Positions 27,440 through 35,877 of a stretch of DNA of 52,757 bases are shown in pieces. The notes under the pieces were generated by a model, which was not told the DNA's origin, did not search any database, and saw only the letters and a program-made list of their open reading frames with translations. Made by a program: the position numbers and the translations under genes. The DNA is from a virus, in the IMG/VR virus record IMGVR_UViG_3300013014_000040, positions 1 to 52,757 of that record. One strand, 5' to 3'. Positions within the stretch are counted from its first letter, which is position 1, and each line of letters opens with the position of its first letter.

Positions 27440-27909
27440 TAACGCATACCTTTCTTCTTATCAATCGCTTTCATTAACGCCGAATAATCTTTTGTCATGG
27501 CATTAACAACATTCGCTACATTTTCATTTCGTACGTTTACCGGAGCTCCGTTTATATCTTGCAAAGGAGCTACAGCTGGAGTAGCAAACGACATATCAGG
27601 TCCAGCTGATCTCATTCCGCCGAACGCTTGTGCCATTTCACTTTTAAAGTCCATTGTAGCCCATTCATCTTGAATCAATGGCGAGGCCGCTGTCTCATTT
27701 AATAAGTCGTTTAACATAGGATCTTTAACAAATGTTTTCGGCTTACTAGGTTTAACTGCTTGTTCTGACATTCGAATGCCATGGTCAATAATTTGTTTAG
27801 GTGCAACACGTTGTTCATTTAATACACGTTTCATTTCCGTACGAACTGCTGTCTGTACTTCTTCGCGAATGAGTTTACGTAAAGCATTAAAAAATGATTT
27901 TGTTTCCAT
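27439..27909 (-). CDS. Small protein with IREEV-type leader next to baseplate genes
   Basis: 156 residues. The N-terminus METKSFFNALRKLIREEVQ...MKRVLNE|Q resembles, in a longer form, the leader found on proteins at 37.6-45.4 kb, and ends in VLNE before Gln, a possible prohead-protease site. The rest is Ala/Met-rich without known motifs. It could be a head-targeted protein or a baseplate assembly factor; position favours baseplate, leader favours head. Confidence 0.55.
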   Translation of the reverse strand: METKSFFNALRKLIREEVQTAVRTEMKRVLNEQRVAPKQIIDHGIRMSEQAVKPSKPKTFVKDPMLNDLLNETAASPLIQDEWATMDFKSEMAQAFGGMRSAGPDMSFATPAVAPLQDINGAPVNVRNENVANVVNAMTKDYSALMKAIDKKKGMR

Positions 27910-27927
27910 AATAATTTCTATTTTTAT

Positions 27928-27935
27928 ATAAATAT
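27928..27935 (-). promoter_or_regulatory. ATATTTAT upstream motif
   Basis: CATATTTATA then TAAAAATAGAAATTATT before the ATG at 27909; sits in a 27-base gap. Confidence 0.4.
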
Positions 27936-27936
27936 G

Positions 27937-29013
27937 TTACTGCTTTAAAGTTGCAAGTATAGCAGTGATATTAGCCAATTCAGAAGTAATATTAGTTAAA
28001 TTACCGATGGCAGATGTAGCTACAGGAGAAAGAATTACAGCGCCAGGAATTCCAAGTGCAATATCAGCAGTTGCACTAGCAGCTAATGCAGTTGTTAATG
28101 TAGTGACTTGTACTGTTAAACTTGTCAATTGAGTTTGTATACTTTCAATCTGAGTAAAAAACTTATCCATATCCACTGCCCATTTCGGCGTAGCAATGTT
28201 AACAGTACTTTTACTAACTAAAGTGATATCATCTTTACGTGAATTTAAAAATATACGATCAGATGATATAATAGCTTGAGCGTTAGAATATGTTCCAGGT
28301 TTTACCCCAGTGCCTATTCGTGTTTGCGCGGGAGTTATTGAAATATTCTGGTCTGTTGTTAAGTATAATAAACTTTTATCAGTGTCCGGTTTTTCAATAT
28401 TATAATATTCACTACTATCAGATAAACCAGCAGTAAACATTAGTATAGGATTGTTAGTTTTACTTCCTTTCCATGGTGGATTACTTACAAAATAATTTGA
28501 ATTACCTTTTGTAATGTTAGATGAAAATCTAATAGCACTGCCATATCTGGAACTTATAAGTTTATCGCCTTCATATGGTTGAAGTGGTCGTATATCTTGT
28601 TCGGTATGTGATAGATATTCCGGCGTTACCTTCGGGCCGTTAGAAGCTATACCTATTGTATTATAATTACTAGCGCCAGCAGTTACTTGCGTAAATGCAT
28701 TAAAAAACGGTATACTATTAGTATTAACAGTGTTATGAAAATTAATTATCTTAGTATAAAATAACTTAACACTGTATAATGAACTCATATCATTTACATA
28801 GATTGTAACTAGTTCGCCTTTTAACGGCGTAACGATATCTGTTAGATCTAATGGCATAGCGTAAACATCAACCGGCGCGCGTGACGCTACTTGGCTGCGA
28901 ATCCGTATTTTAATTGTACCTTGCGGATATTCCGTACCAGTAACTTTATCAGTAAATGGAGCGTAGCTAAATGTGGTATCAATAACTTCAGCTAACGATA
29001 ATACAGATGCCAT
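27937..29013 (-). CDS. Baseplate hub/spike gp5-like OB and beta-helix protein (no lysozyme domain)
   Basis: 358 residues. The first 110 look like an OB-fold (GTIKIRIRSQ, PLKGELVTIYVN). Residues about 140-275 follow the pattern of cyanophage gp5-type hubs: YEGDKLISSRYGSAIRFSS, NNPILMFTAG, LLYLTTDQNISI. A short helical C-terminus follows. T4 gp5 also carries a lysozyme domain, which is absent here, so peptidoglycan cutting would need another protein. The order (this gene, small gene, gp25, gp6) fits a baseplate operon. Confidence 0.6.
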   Translation of the reverse strand: MASVLSLAEVIDTTFSYAPFTDKVTGTEYPQGTIKIRIRSQVASRAPVDVYAMPLDLTDIVTPLKGELVTIYVNDMSSLYSVKLFYTKIINFHNTVNTNSIPFFNAFTQVTAGASNYNTIGIASNGPKVTPEYLSHTEQDIRPLQPYEGDKLISSRYGSAIRFSSNITKGNSNYFVSNPPWKGSKTNNPILMFTAGLSDSSEYYNIEKPDTDKSLLYLTTDQNISITPAQTRIGTGVKPGTYSNAQAIISSDRIFLNSRKDDITLVSKSTVNIATPKWAVDMDKFFTQIESIQTQLTSLTVQVTTLTTALAASATADIALGIPGAVILSPVATSAIGNLTNITSELANITAILATLKQ

Positions 29014-29387
29014 TACTTATCCTTTATCACAGAATCAGCAGCTTTAATAGCCTTTACCTCGCTTTCAGCTTCTTGAATTAATTGCTTGCGTTCTTCATCC
29101 GAAAGACCAAATTCATTGCCATCATCTTCGCCTTTACTGCTAGCGGAAACTAAACGTTGTACAATTGAAGCTAATTTAACTAAAGCGTCGTCGTTCTTTA
29201 CAGACACTTCTAAGTACTCTGCAATCAATGGTACAATAACTGTAGCATCACCTGCATTCTTTACTAACGGTTGTAGTTCTTGTATTAACGTATCAATTTG
29301 TCGTGACTTCTTTTTAGAATTGTGATAGACATCACGCATCAGATCGGAAAACGATGTTCCTTTAAATAGTTCGTAGTCTGCACTCAT
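29013..29387 (-). CDS. Hypothetical acidic helical protein
   Basis: 124 residues, Glu/Asp/Lys-rich and predicted helical throughout, with no membrane or cysteine features. Its stop overlaps the start of the gp5-like gene by one base. It is the first gene after the gp55-like sigma, with an ATATTTAT motif before it, so it may open the baseplate transcript. Function unknown. Confidence 0.6.
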   Translation of the reverse strand: MSADYELFKGTSFSDLMRDVYHNSKKKSRQIDTLIQELQPLVKNAGDATVIVPLIAEYLEVSVKNDDALVKLASIVQRLVSASSKGEDDGNEFGLSDEERKQLIQEAESEVKAIKAADSVIKDK

Positions 29388-29402
29388 ATAAACCCTTTAA
29401 AT

Positions 29403-29410
29403 ATAAATAT
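29403..29410 (-). promoter_or_regulatory. ATATTTAT upstream motif at head of baseplate operon
   Basis: TATATTTATA then TTTAAAGGGTTTAT before the ATG at 29387. It sits between the sigma-factor gene and the baseplate genes, a natural place for a late promoter. Confidence 0.45.
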
Positions 29411-29415
29411 AAGGG

Positions 29416-30186
29416 CTATAGTTTATTGTCGTTAAAACGTCCGGTCTTTTGATAGACCGAAAACATTTTAACAAAATCATTACGCATGACAGTCAATACT
29501 TTTGTAATATTCTGAGTCTTAAGACCCGTACGTTCACGTACTAAAATATATAAAGCCTTTTTATTAAAGTCTTCGATATTTTCACGTATACGAAATAACT
29601 CAAGGACAGTGTCCGCAACAATTAAATCTTTACGTGTACTAAAGATAGCAGTTGCATTCTTATCATACCAATCCGCCCATAAGTCTACAAAGTCTTTCAG
29701 GGATTCTTGATAGGAGGAAATACTTACTTCTGACATTAAATCGCGAGATTCATCAATTAATGATGTATCTACTTTTCGTTTAAATTTAGCATAGTTAGTA
29801 TTATTTTGTATGATTAAATAGTTTTTAGCTACAATACTAAAATAACTAAATGCTTTACCTTTACCTTCGGTAAATTTATGTATCTTCTCATTAAGAAAAG
29901 CTACCACTTCACATTTAATATCTTCGTATGGAATATCAAAATATGAAAATTTAAAGGTATGATATATGTTTTCAACTAACTTATTAAATGGATAATCTAT
30001 ATATTCACGATAAATTTTATTACGTAAATATTGATCTGTTTCCTTATTATAAGCTACAATAGCTCGTTCCGTTGTAATTGTAAAGTATTGTTTATCACTA
30101 ACCTTTCTACCTCGTTTACTTACAACAACAGCTGCAGCATCTGCTTCGGCTTGTATCTGTTGATAAAATTCTTCTACTGGCGTCAT
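29416..30186 (-). CDS. 55: gp55-like late-transcription sigma factor
   Basis: 256 residues, compared with 185 for T4 gp55. The central part (LRNKIYREYIDYPFNKLVEN, then GKGKAFSYFSIVAKNYLI) is the minimal sigma region-2-like core that melts promoters in gp55 relatives. The C-terminus lacks a clear region 4, as in T4, where gp33 and the gp45 clamp supply activation. It would direct host RNA polymerase to late promoters. It lies just upstream of the baseplate operon and overlaps the membrane-anchor gene before it by four bases. Confidence 0.75.
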   Translation of the reverse strand: MTPVEEFYQQIQAEADAAAVVVSKRGRKVSDKQYFTITTERAIVAYNKETDQYLRNKIYREYIDYPFNKLVENIYHTFKFSYFDIPYEDIKCEVVAFLNEKIHKFTEGKGKAFSYFSIVAKNYLIIQNNTNYAKFKRKVDTSLIDESRDLMSEVSISSYQESLKDFVDLWADWYDKNATAIFSTRKDLIVADTVLELFRIRENIEDFNKKALYILVRERTGLKTQNITKVLTVMRNDFVKMFSVYQKTGRFNDNKL

Positions 30187-30470
30187 TCAAAATCTCCATT
30201 CAATTGACCAACAATATCTTTAAGTTCTTTAAAGACATATCCAGTCTCATCATCAGATTCAAATGAACCTAAACGATCGATATTTTTCATTCGTGAATAA
30301 GCTTCACCGGTTTTAGATTTCAAGTTATTATAAAATGTATAGTAATCTAAATTAGATTGCTCTAAGTCAGTTACATATTCTTCTAACGCCTCTGCCTTAC
30401 GCAATAAATTAAATATAACAAACACACATCCAATAAGTAGTGCCGATAAACATATAATTGTAATTAACAT
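30183..30470 (-). CDS. Small single-pass membrane protein
   Basis: 95 residues from the ATG at 30470, chosen because AAGGA lies eight bases before it; an upstream in-frame ATG at 30512 falls inside the HD gene. Residues 1-20 (MLITIICLSALLIGCVFVIF) are a membrane segment. The rest is an acidic helical tail that faces the cytoplasm or periplasm. Located between the sigma and HD genes; role unknown. Confidence 0.65.
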   Translation of the reverse strand: MLITIICLSALLIGCVFVIFNLLRKAEALEEYVTDLEQSNLDYYTFYNNLKSKTGEAYSRMKNIDRLGSFESDDETGYVFKELKDIVGQLNGDFE

Positions 30471-30471
30471 A

Positions 30472-31224
30472 TTAGTCCTTAAATAAGTCGTTAAATAATT
30501 TTGATGCATCAATTGCCGACAGATCTGATTTTGTAGTCGCCTTTGGTTTTGATGCTATCGGCTTTGCAATTGCGGCTGAACCATTAGCCCAACGTTCGTA
30601 TTCAATACGTGCTGCCATATGGTCTGCATGATGTAAAATTAAAGCTAAGTTATTTCTCATCTTAGCATCGGCACTTCTAGCAATGTAATAAGGTTTATTA
30701 GCGTCATCATAAAGACCATCATGTATACGAATACCTAAATATTCATTCCATGACACTTGTATTCCGAAGTGTTGCAAGTTCCATAAACTTAAATCCGGTA
30801 CCATGGTAAATGGATTAGTTGGATTATGTTTATACATCTTACCTTGATTCTTTCTATGCCACTCCGAGTCATTAGGAATATAAATCTCACCACCGGGAGT
30901 AGGAAATCCTGCTTTACCTAAATCATGGTGCATAGCAGCAAACATTAATTCTTCCTTAGTAAAGCCGTCAATGCTAGCACCAGACGCTTCCCAACTGTCT
31001 AATAACGTTACCGCACAATCCATAACACGAAGTACATGATCTACATATCCACCTTCGAAGGCATTATGAAAATGATCGATACTTGATGCAGGCATCATAA
31101 TCATTCTATCTTCAAATGTATCGTACATTTTATTTAGAGCATCCTTACGTGTAGGGAAATACTCATTTACACGCTTACGATATTCAATCCAATTGTCGTG
31201 TATCTTTTCTGCTGTTAAACTCAT
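30472..31224 (-). CDS. HD-domain metal-dependent phosphohydrolase
   Basis: 250 residues. HD-superfamily residues are visible: VDHVLRV with His63, and MHHDLGKAG with His99/His100-Asp101, followed by a later ILHHADHMA that can supply the distal His/Asp. Such enzymes hydrolyse phosphate esters of nucleotides or nucleic acids. The substrate is not evident. It starts five bases after the ClpP stop, so the two are co-transcribed. Confidence 0.8.
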   Translation of the reverse strand: MSLTAEKIHDNWIEYRKRVNEYFPTRKDALNKMYDTFEDRMIMMPASSIDHFHNAFEGGYVDHVLRVMDCAVTLLDSWEASGASIDGFTKEELMFAAMHHDLGKAGFPTPGGEIYIPNDSEWHRKNQGKMYKHNPTNPFTMVPDLSLWNLQHFGIQVSWNEYLGIRIHDGLYDDANKPYYIARSADAKMRNNLALILHHADHMAARIEYERWANGSAAIAKPIASKPKATTKSDLSAIDASKLFNDLFKD

Positions 31225-31228
31225 AGTA

Positions 31229-31846
31229 TTAAATTATTTCGTCAATTATTCCAAATTCTAATAACTGATTTGCTGTTAGAAACAAATCTGTTTTCTGTTG
31301 CTGTCTCCACCATTCAGCTGGTTTCTTAGTACGTTTTGCTAAAACATCGCAAACATCATCTTCAATTAATTTTAGATTGTTAATGTAAGCTGTCATGTCA
31401 CTCATCTTAACTCCATCCAAGTAACTACTTGATTCATGGAACATTACACATGAACGTTTACTAACCATTCTAGTACCGGTACCACATGCTAATATTACAG
31501 CAGCTGCTGAAAATGCTCTGCCACGGCAAATTGTATTTACTTTAATATCTAAAGTTTCAATATAATCGATAATACCTAACATATCATATACATCACCTCC
31601 ATTAGAGTTGATAATTAAATTGATAGGATCTGTATTACCTTCTTCTCTATTATTTAAGATAGCACGTATCTTAATCATTAAGTCAACTAAAGTAGTTCCA
31701 GTAACATCATCATTAAGATAAATTACTGAATCATTAAAGTCAATTAATGTTGTTAATTGTTCTGTAACCTCTGTATAAAGGCTTGTAGTCTCTTTATCAT
31801 CCTTGATAACCGACTTTTTCGTATTGTTTTCTTCGTATATACTCAT
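31229..31846 (-). CDS. clpP: ClpP-family serine protease
   Basis: 205 residues, the usual ClpP length. Catalytic Ser113 lies in GRAFSAAAVI and His137 in CVMFHESS; the glycine-rich INSNGGDVYDM (80-89) forms the oxyanion strand. The Asp is expected in the IEDDVCDVLAKRT helix. In phages such proteins may serve in head maturation or protein turnover; T4 uses the unrelated gp21 fold for prohead cleavage. No ClpX partner is in the window. A promoter-like site lies just before its ATG. Confidence 0.88.
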   Translation of the reverse strand: MSIYEENNTKKSVIKDDKETTSLYTEVTEQLTTLIDFNDSVIYLNDDVTGTTLVDLMIKIRAILNNREEGNTDPINLIINSNGGDVYDMLGIIDYIETLDIKVNTICRGRAFSAAAVILACGTGTRMVSKRSCVMFHESSSYLDGVKMSDMTAYINNLKLIEDDVCDVLAKRTKKPAEWWRQQQKTDLFLTANQLLEFGIIDEII

Positions 31847-31854
31847 AACTGTTC

Positions 31855-31886
31855 TTAATATAAGGTAGTTTTATTGATTTACCTAA
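31855..31886 (-). promoter_or_regulatory. Candidate host-type promoter (TTAGG-N18-TTATATTAA)
   Basis: Minus strand TTAGG, exactly 18 bases, TTATATTAA, ending eight bases before the ClpP ATG. TTAGG directly follows the stop codon of the gene upstream. The same spacing occurs at three other sites here. Confidence 0.55.
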
Positions 31887-32399
31887 TTATTTGTTAACTT
31901 TGTTCAATTGACGTTCTAACTTCTTCATCTTCGATTGATGGCCTTTAATCTCCGTTTTCTTTCCAGATTTAAGTATCTGTCCACGTAAAAAGACTATTTG
32001 ACCTAAAATTTGTTCTTTAAGATCAGCCTTTTCCTGTTTAGTTAACTTCTTTTTACCCTCAGTTGGCTCTATCTTAGTAACAGCCCTAGTTCCTTTAAGT
32101 TTAGGTTGTTCTATACCCTTAAGGAATACATTGCCATCGGCATCAACAAACTCAACCATGAACTGCCATCCACGTGGACGCCCTTTAGATACATATCCAT
32201 TACGTATCTCAGGTGCGCCTGCTATCTTAGCAGTACATGACGTACACAATACCGCGGTAGTTATTTCTCCCACTTCAGACCATTGATTACAAATATTGCC
32301 TTTCCAATACTTGCCATCTGAAATACTATTTCGGCAAATCATATATCGTTTGCCATTGCGTTGTTTAGTCTCAAAAAGAGTTTTTATTTTTTCTGCCAT
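31887..32399 (-). CDS. Hypothetical Lys-rich protein with cysteine pairs
   Basis: 170 residues. Cys19 (MICRNS), Cys37 (GNICNQW), then CTSC at about 53-56 may bind zinc. The C-terminal half is strongly basic (KKKLTKQEKADLKEQ) and helical, fitting nucleic-acid binding. It precedes the ClpP promoter-like site. No family recognised. Confidence 0.6.
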   Translation of the reverse strand: MAEKIKTLFETKQRNGKRYMICRNSISDGKYWKGNICNQWSEVGEITTAVLCTSCTAKIAGAPEIRNGYVSKGRPRGWQFMVEFVDADGNVFLKGIEQPKLKGTRAVTKIEPTEGKKKLTKQEKADLKEQILGQIVFLRGQILKSGKKTEIKGHQSKMKKLERQLNKVNK

Positions 32400-32415
32400 A
32401 AATTTATTTGTTTAA

Positions 32416-33480
32416 TTACGCCCAATATGCTCTAGCACGTGGCGGCGGCTTAGCCGGTGTATTAACGGGGACTTCTGGTTTATCTTCTACAGGTTTATCT
32501 TCGTAGATATCTTCCGGTTCAATCTCTTCTTCCTCTACAATATCTTCTTCTACAACAACATCTTCTTCTACAACAACATCTTCTTCTACAACAACATCTT
32601 CGATATCTACATGTTCATATGCTCCATCCGGGCCTATTTGAAAATCATCTGATATATACGGTATGCTTTCGTTATGATCTTTTTGTTTTTTTTCAAATGC
32701 CATGTTTGCTGCTACTACTAATGCAATTGCCAATGGGTCGAATACAAATATAATAAGTAACAAGAACCAGTTGATAACTGTATCCATACTCTTACCGGTT
32801 AGATTACTTAAGTACTTTAAAGGGCCTAATTCTCCGGCTAATTGTGCATTTGATTCTATATCTAATATACGCATATCTAATGCCGTTAGGCTATCACTAA
32901 CACCGGTTAATTTTATATCTAAAAGATCCTTACTAGCCATTGCATTTGTCAATTGAGTTTCAAATGTTTTACGGTTAGCCTCATTAGCTCTAGTAACTAA
33001 TTGACCGGTATTTCTATCAACTGTTTGGGTCGTACTTCCATTGGCTAACGCTGTACGTAGCTGTGATATATCATTATCTAAACGTTGTTTCTCTGTTGCA
33101 TATTCTACTTTTGATTGCTCAAATCTAGTACGTTTAGTTTTAATAGTTTCAATTTGCTTTTCAACTACACCGGACTTATTAGCAGTATCTTGATATGCAC
33201 TAGACAAATAACCGTATATACCACCACTAGTAATAAGCATTAATATAGTTATAGCCCCTACCAAATATACCCGTAACACTTTGTTTATTGTTTCCCAGTA
33301 CTGATATAATAAAGATGCAATAACTAATTTAGCAAATTCTAAACTACTTGCCATTACGATAACTTGTGTACTAGCTCCAGCAAACAATTTACTCAATCCA
33401 TAGACTGAATAAAACGCTGCTGATGCTGATACTGCAAATGCACTAAGTGCAATTATATACGGAAATATTTTTGATCTCAT
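32416..33480 (-). CDS. Multi-pass membrane protein with coiled coil and acidic repeat tail
   Basis: 354 residues. Three membrane segments fall at about 8-27, 35-55 and 68-92. A soluble coiled coil (about 100-215) follows, then a fourth segment at 232-258 (WFLLLIIFVFDPLAIALVV). The C-terminal tail carries VVVEED repeats and ends Pro-rich. The layout suggests an inner-membrane anchor whose acidic tail faces the cytoplasm. Similar proteins occur in marine T4-like phages, but I know of no assigned role. Confidence 0.7.
   Translation of the reverse strand: MRSKIFPYIIALSAFAVSASAAFYSVYGLSKLFAGASTQVIVMASSLEFAKLVIASLLYQYWETINKVLRVYLVGAITILMLITSGGIYGYLSSAYQDTANKSGVVEKQIETIKTKRTRFEQSKVEYATEKQRLDNDISQLRTALANGSTTQTVDRNTGQLVTRANEANRKTFETQLTNAMASKDLLDIKLTGVSDSLTALDMRILDIESNAQLAGELGPLKYLSNLTGKSMDTVINWFLLLIIFVFDPLAIALVVAANMAFEKKQKDHNESIPYISDDFQIGPDGAYEHVDIEDVVVEEDVVVEEDVVVEEDIVEEEEIEPEDIYEDKPVEDKPEVPVNTPAKPPPRARAYWA
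32536..32601 (-). repeat. 18-bp in-frame tandem repeat
   Basis: About three and a half near-identical copies of an 18-bp unit (plus strand ACAACATCTTCTTCTACA) encoding VVVEED repeats in the membrane protein. In-frame copy-number change by slippage would be expected. Confidence 0.8.
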
Positions 33481-33650
33481 TAGCTAATTTCTATACGATC
33501 CATTGCAAATCTAATTCGGCTGCGAATTTCGTTTAAGCGTCTAATAGCTTCATTGGTATCGACAGATTTCCTTTCAGCTAAATCAATTAAAATCATGGCC
33601 ATATTATCAGCCTCATCTAATCTACGTAATACATTGTCTTTGTCTTTCAT
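33480..33650 (-). CDS. Small helical protein, unknown function
   Basis: 56 residues starting MKDKDNVLRRLDEADNMAMI, a single charged amphipathic helix pair. Its stop and the next ATG overlap (TAATG), and its ATG overlaps the UV-endonuclease stop by four bases, so it is translationally coupled on both sides. Function unknown; it may assist one of its neighbours. Confidence 0.6.
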   Translation of the reverse strand: MKDKDNVLRRLDEADNMAMILIDLAERKSVDTNEAIRRLNEIRSRIRFAMDRIEIS

Positions 33651-34699
33651 ATTAAAACCTTTTGTTGATTATTATAATTATAAATATTTCTCCACTTTAA
33701 AAGTGCTAATTCTTTGGCTTTTGCTTCGATCATAATATCGACCTCATAGCCATATGTATTGATAGGATGAATAATATAATCGGCATGTGCCGTTATTTTA
33801 ATCTTATCAAAGTCTTTTTTATATTGGGCAAATGTCGGCCAAGTAAGTAATTCGGTCAATGGAATATTATGTTGGGCACTAACCTGTTCTAACATCAATT
33901 GATACTCCGTACGGCGTGATTCGCTATAATGGCAACATTGTATAATACCTGTCGGCCATGTACTACGAGCCATTTCAAATGCTTCTTGTTCGGATAAACT
34001 ACCTGGATGTAAACTATGATGAAAATAGTCAAAGGTAATAGGAATACCAATATTCTGATGAATGAACGAGTATAGCATAGATACACTATACATACTAGGC
34101 TTGTCATCATTTTCAAGTACTAAACGTGCCTTGCAACGATCCGACAATCGTTCCCAATTTTTCATCCAAGTATAAGCAGTACCCTCAGGGTCACCATAAA
34201 CGCCACCGACATGAATGTTAATTTTATTTTCATATGAAGGAGCAAAACCCATCATATCAAACATCTCAGAATGTCGTTCTAAGCTAGTAATGCTCTTGTT
34301 AACTACATCTTCGCGAGAACCGCCTAAGATATGGAACGGCCCTGGATGTGTAGTAAGTCTATGACCATGTGCCCTAGCAAACTCGCCGCATTCGAAAAGT
34401 ATTCTACTAATCTCATCATAGCCTGGTAATGTATGTAATTCATAATGATCAGCCCATGGTATCAATTCAGACCCTATACGAAATAAACGAATGTTATTCT
34501 CTTCGTTCCACTTAAGGATATGCAAAAGATCTTTTGCATTAAGAATAGCAATATCGCTAAGTTTCTTAAGGTCGTTATTAGGAAACCATGACTCTTTGCG
34601 TACCCCACGCCCGGTAAGGATACGACCACCTAACTTGTTAGGACGGGCTGCCAATGTATTATTGATACATGCATACCCTAAACGTACTTTTTTATTCAT
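33647..34699 (-). CDS. uvsE: UV-damage endonuclease (UvsE/UVDE)
   Basis: 350 residues, near the 300-350 typical of the family. RLGYACINNTL at the N-terminus, FRIGSELIPWAD, LTTHPGPF (metal His), NIHVGGVYGDPEG, LVLENDDK (metal Glu) and ITFDYFHHSLHPG (Asp/His) are the expected TIM-barrel metal-site motifs in order. It nicks DNA 5' to UV photoproducts, giving repair independent of the host UvrABC. The -7-like element of a promoter-like site ends only four bases before the ATG. Confidence 0.93.
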   Translation of the reverse strand: MNKKVRLGYACINNTLAARPNKLGGRILTGRGVRKESWFPNNDLKKLSDIAILNAKDLLHILKWNEENNIRLFRIGSELIPWADHYELHTLPGYDEISRILFECGEFARAHGHRLTTHPGPFHILGGSREDVVNKSITSLERHSEMFDMMGFAPSYENKINIHVGGVYGDPEGTAYTWMKNWERLSDRCKARLVLENDDKPSMYSVSMLYSFIHQNIGIPITFDYFHHSLHPGSLSEQEAFEMARSTWPTGIIQCCHYSESRRTEYQLMLEQVSAQHNIPLTELLTWPTFAQYKKDFDKIKITAHADYIIHPINTYGYEVDIMIEAKAKELALLKWRNIYNYNNQQKVLI

Positions 34700-34703
34700 G
34701 TCT

Positions 34704-34735
34704 TAAAGATAAGGACATTGATTCACATTTCCTAA
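34704..34735 (-). promoter_or_regulatory. Candidate host-type promoter (TTAGG-N18-TTATCTTTA)
   Basis: TTAGG, 18 bases, TTATCTTTA, ending four bases before the UvsE ATG. It occupies nearly the whole intergenic gap. The last 16 bases match the site at 50079-50110 (AATGTCCTTATCTTTA). Confidence 0.6.
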
Positions 34736-34951
34736 TTATTCTTCAGAAATGTTTTCTTCTTCGGTAATTTCAGTAAATTCAATATCTGTAACAGAATCGC
34801 AAAAATAAAATCTACCATCCTTGCGAAGTAATGTATCACATCGATACAGTTCTTTAAGTAGATTTAAATCAGATCCATCCTTCAACGTAGACTCTTTAAT
34901 AGTTCGTTTTAAGACCAGCATACGACCCTGGAATTCTATTATTTGATTCAT
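34736..34951 (-). CDS. Small acidic hypothetical protein
   Basis: 71 residues, acidic at the C-terminus (EITEEENISEE), with a beta-like middle and two cysteines. It is followed immediately by the UvsE promoter-like site. No recognisable family. Confidence 0.55.
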   Translation of the reverse strand: MNQIIEFQGRMLVLKRTIKESTLKDGSDLNLLKELYRCDTLLRKDGRFYFCDSVTDIEFTEITEEENISEE

Positions 34952-34995
34952 TGTAAACTAGTTATAATCGTTCTTATATAAAGGAATTTGGGGCG

Positions 34996-35406
34996 TTAAT
35001 TCTCGCATAATGGTTGATTAACTCCCAATATACGGTATGCTTTAAAGTATTTATAGAAATCGAAATCTGACTTCTTGATATACGGTACCGTTGCTAATAT
35101 GGTACCATCATGGTTCATTTTCTTAATGAAATGTCGTATTACACGTATACTATCAGAATTAAATGTAATTATATCGTCATAGTTAGAAATACATAGACGA
35201 TACGGTCCTACCATTAGATCTTGTATCTTAACTTGTACTATACGAGCATGTTCTAGACGTGTATGAAGCTGTTCTATTTGTTTACTATTAGCAGCTTCCT
35301 TACCTACAGTTAGAATATCATATAAATACTCAATCTTATCAGTAGGATCTAATCCTATAAATAAATCAAAGTCATCTTCGGATATTTTAATGTTTTGTAG
35401 AGCCAT
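34996..35406 (-). CDS. Hypothetical protein
   Basis: 136 residues with mixed alpha/beta character and no membrane segment. Its start overlaps the stop of the gene at 35387 by 20 bases, indicating coupling. Not recognised. Confidence 0.6.
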   Translation of the reverse strand: MALQNIKISEDDFDLFIGLDPTDKIEYLYDILTVGKEAANSKQIEQLHTRLEHARIVQVKIQDLMVGPYRLCISNYDDIITFNSDSIRVIRHFIKKMNHDGTILATVPYIKKSDFDFYKYFKAYRILGVNQPLCEN

Positions 35407-35563
35407 GTTCTTTAAAGATTTGAAATGCTACATATGCCCAATCATGATCGGTATTTAATTTCTGTGTACTTAAATACTCTTTCAATCGTAATAAACGACT
35501 TTCAGAATCGGAGTCACGAAGAATTACATTGACTATATTCTGTTGTTTCTTTGTAAGTATCAT
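35387..35563 (-). CDS. Small hypothetical protein
   Basis: 58 residues from the ATG at 35563, chosen because GGGAG lies five bases before it; an in-frame ATG at 35575 lacks such a site. The sequence is charged and helical (MILTKKQQNIVNVILRDSD). It overlaps the next gene. No family recognised. Confidence 0.55.
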   Translation of the reverse strand: MILTKKQQNIVNVILRDSDSESRLLRLKEYLSTQKLNTDHDWAYVAFQIFKEHGSTKH

Positions 35564-35580
35564 CGTGACTCCCATTTTGA

Positions 35581-35588
35581 ATAAATAT
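35581..35588 (-). promoter_or_regulatory. ATATTTAT upstream motif
   Basis: CATATTTATT then CAAAATGGGAGTCACG before the ATG at 35563. Confidence 0.35.
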
Positions 35589-35596
35589 GATTTTGA

Positions 35597-35866
35597 TTAG
35601 AGTTTACCCATCAATCCGAAACGATATCGTTTCAAAATAACTTCTCGGGCAGACTTACATGTTTGCTCAATATGCTCAAGTTCATCCATAGTGACACCAT
35701 ACTCATGGTTACCAATACAAAATTTACCTACTACAGGCATACTTGGGTTATTTGCAAATACCTGTGCTGATACTCGATCATCTGAGTCAAAATCGATTGA
35801 CCCGTAAAACTGTCCAAACTTTTTCACTTTCTTTTGATCCATTGCGAATCGACTGTTAACGCTCAT
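35597..35866 (-). CDS. Hypothetical protein
   Basis: 89 residues, with a central GKFCIGNHEYGVTMDELEHI stretch and a basic C-terminus. Soluble, with no cofactor motif visible. It sits between the methyltransferase and small unknown genes. Confidence 0.55.
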   Translation of the reverse strand: MSVNSRFAMDQKKVKKFGQFYGSIDFDSDDRVSAQVFANNPSMPVVGKFCIGNHEYGVTMDELEHIEQTCKSAREVILKRYRFGLMGKL

Positions 35867-35877
35867 AAATTTAATTT

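Noticed and set aside
32536-32601. Short regular repeats considered as a CRISPR array
   Set aside because: Units are contiguous with no spacers and keep the reading frame of the membrane protein.
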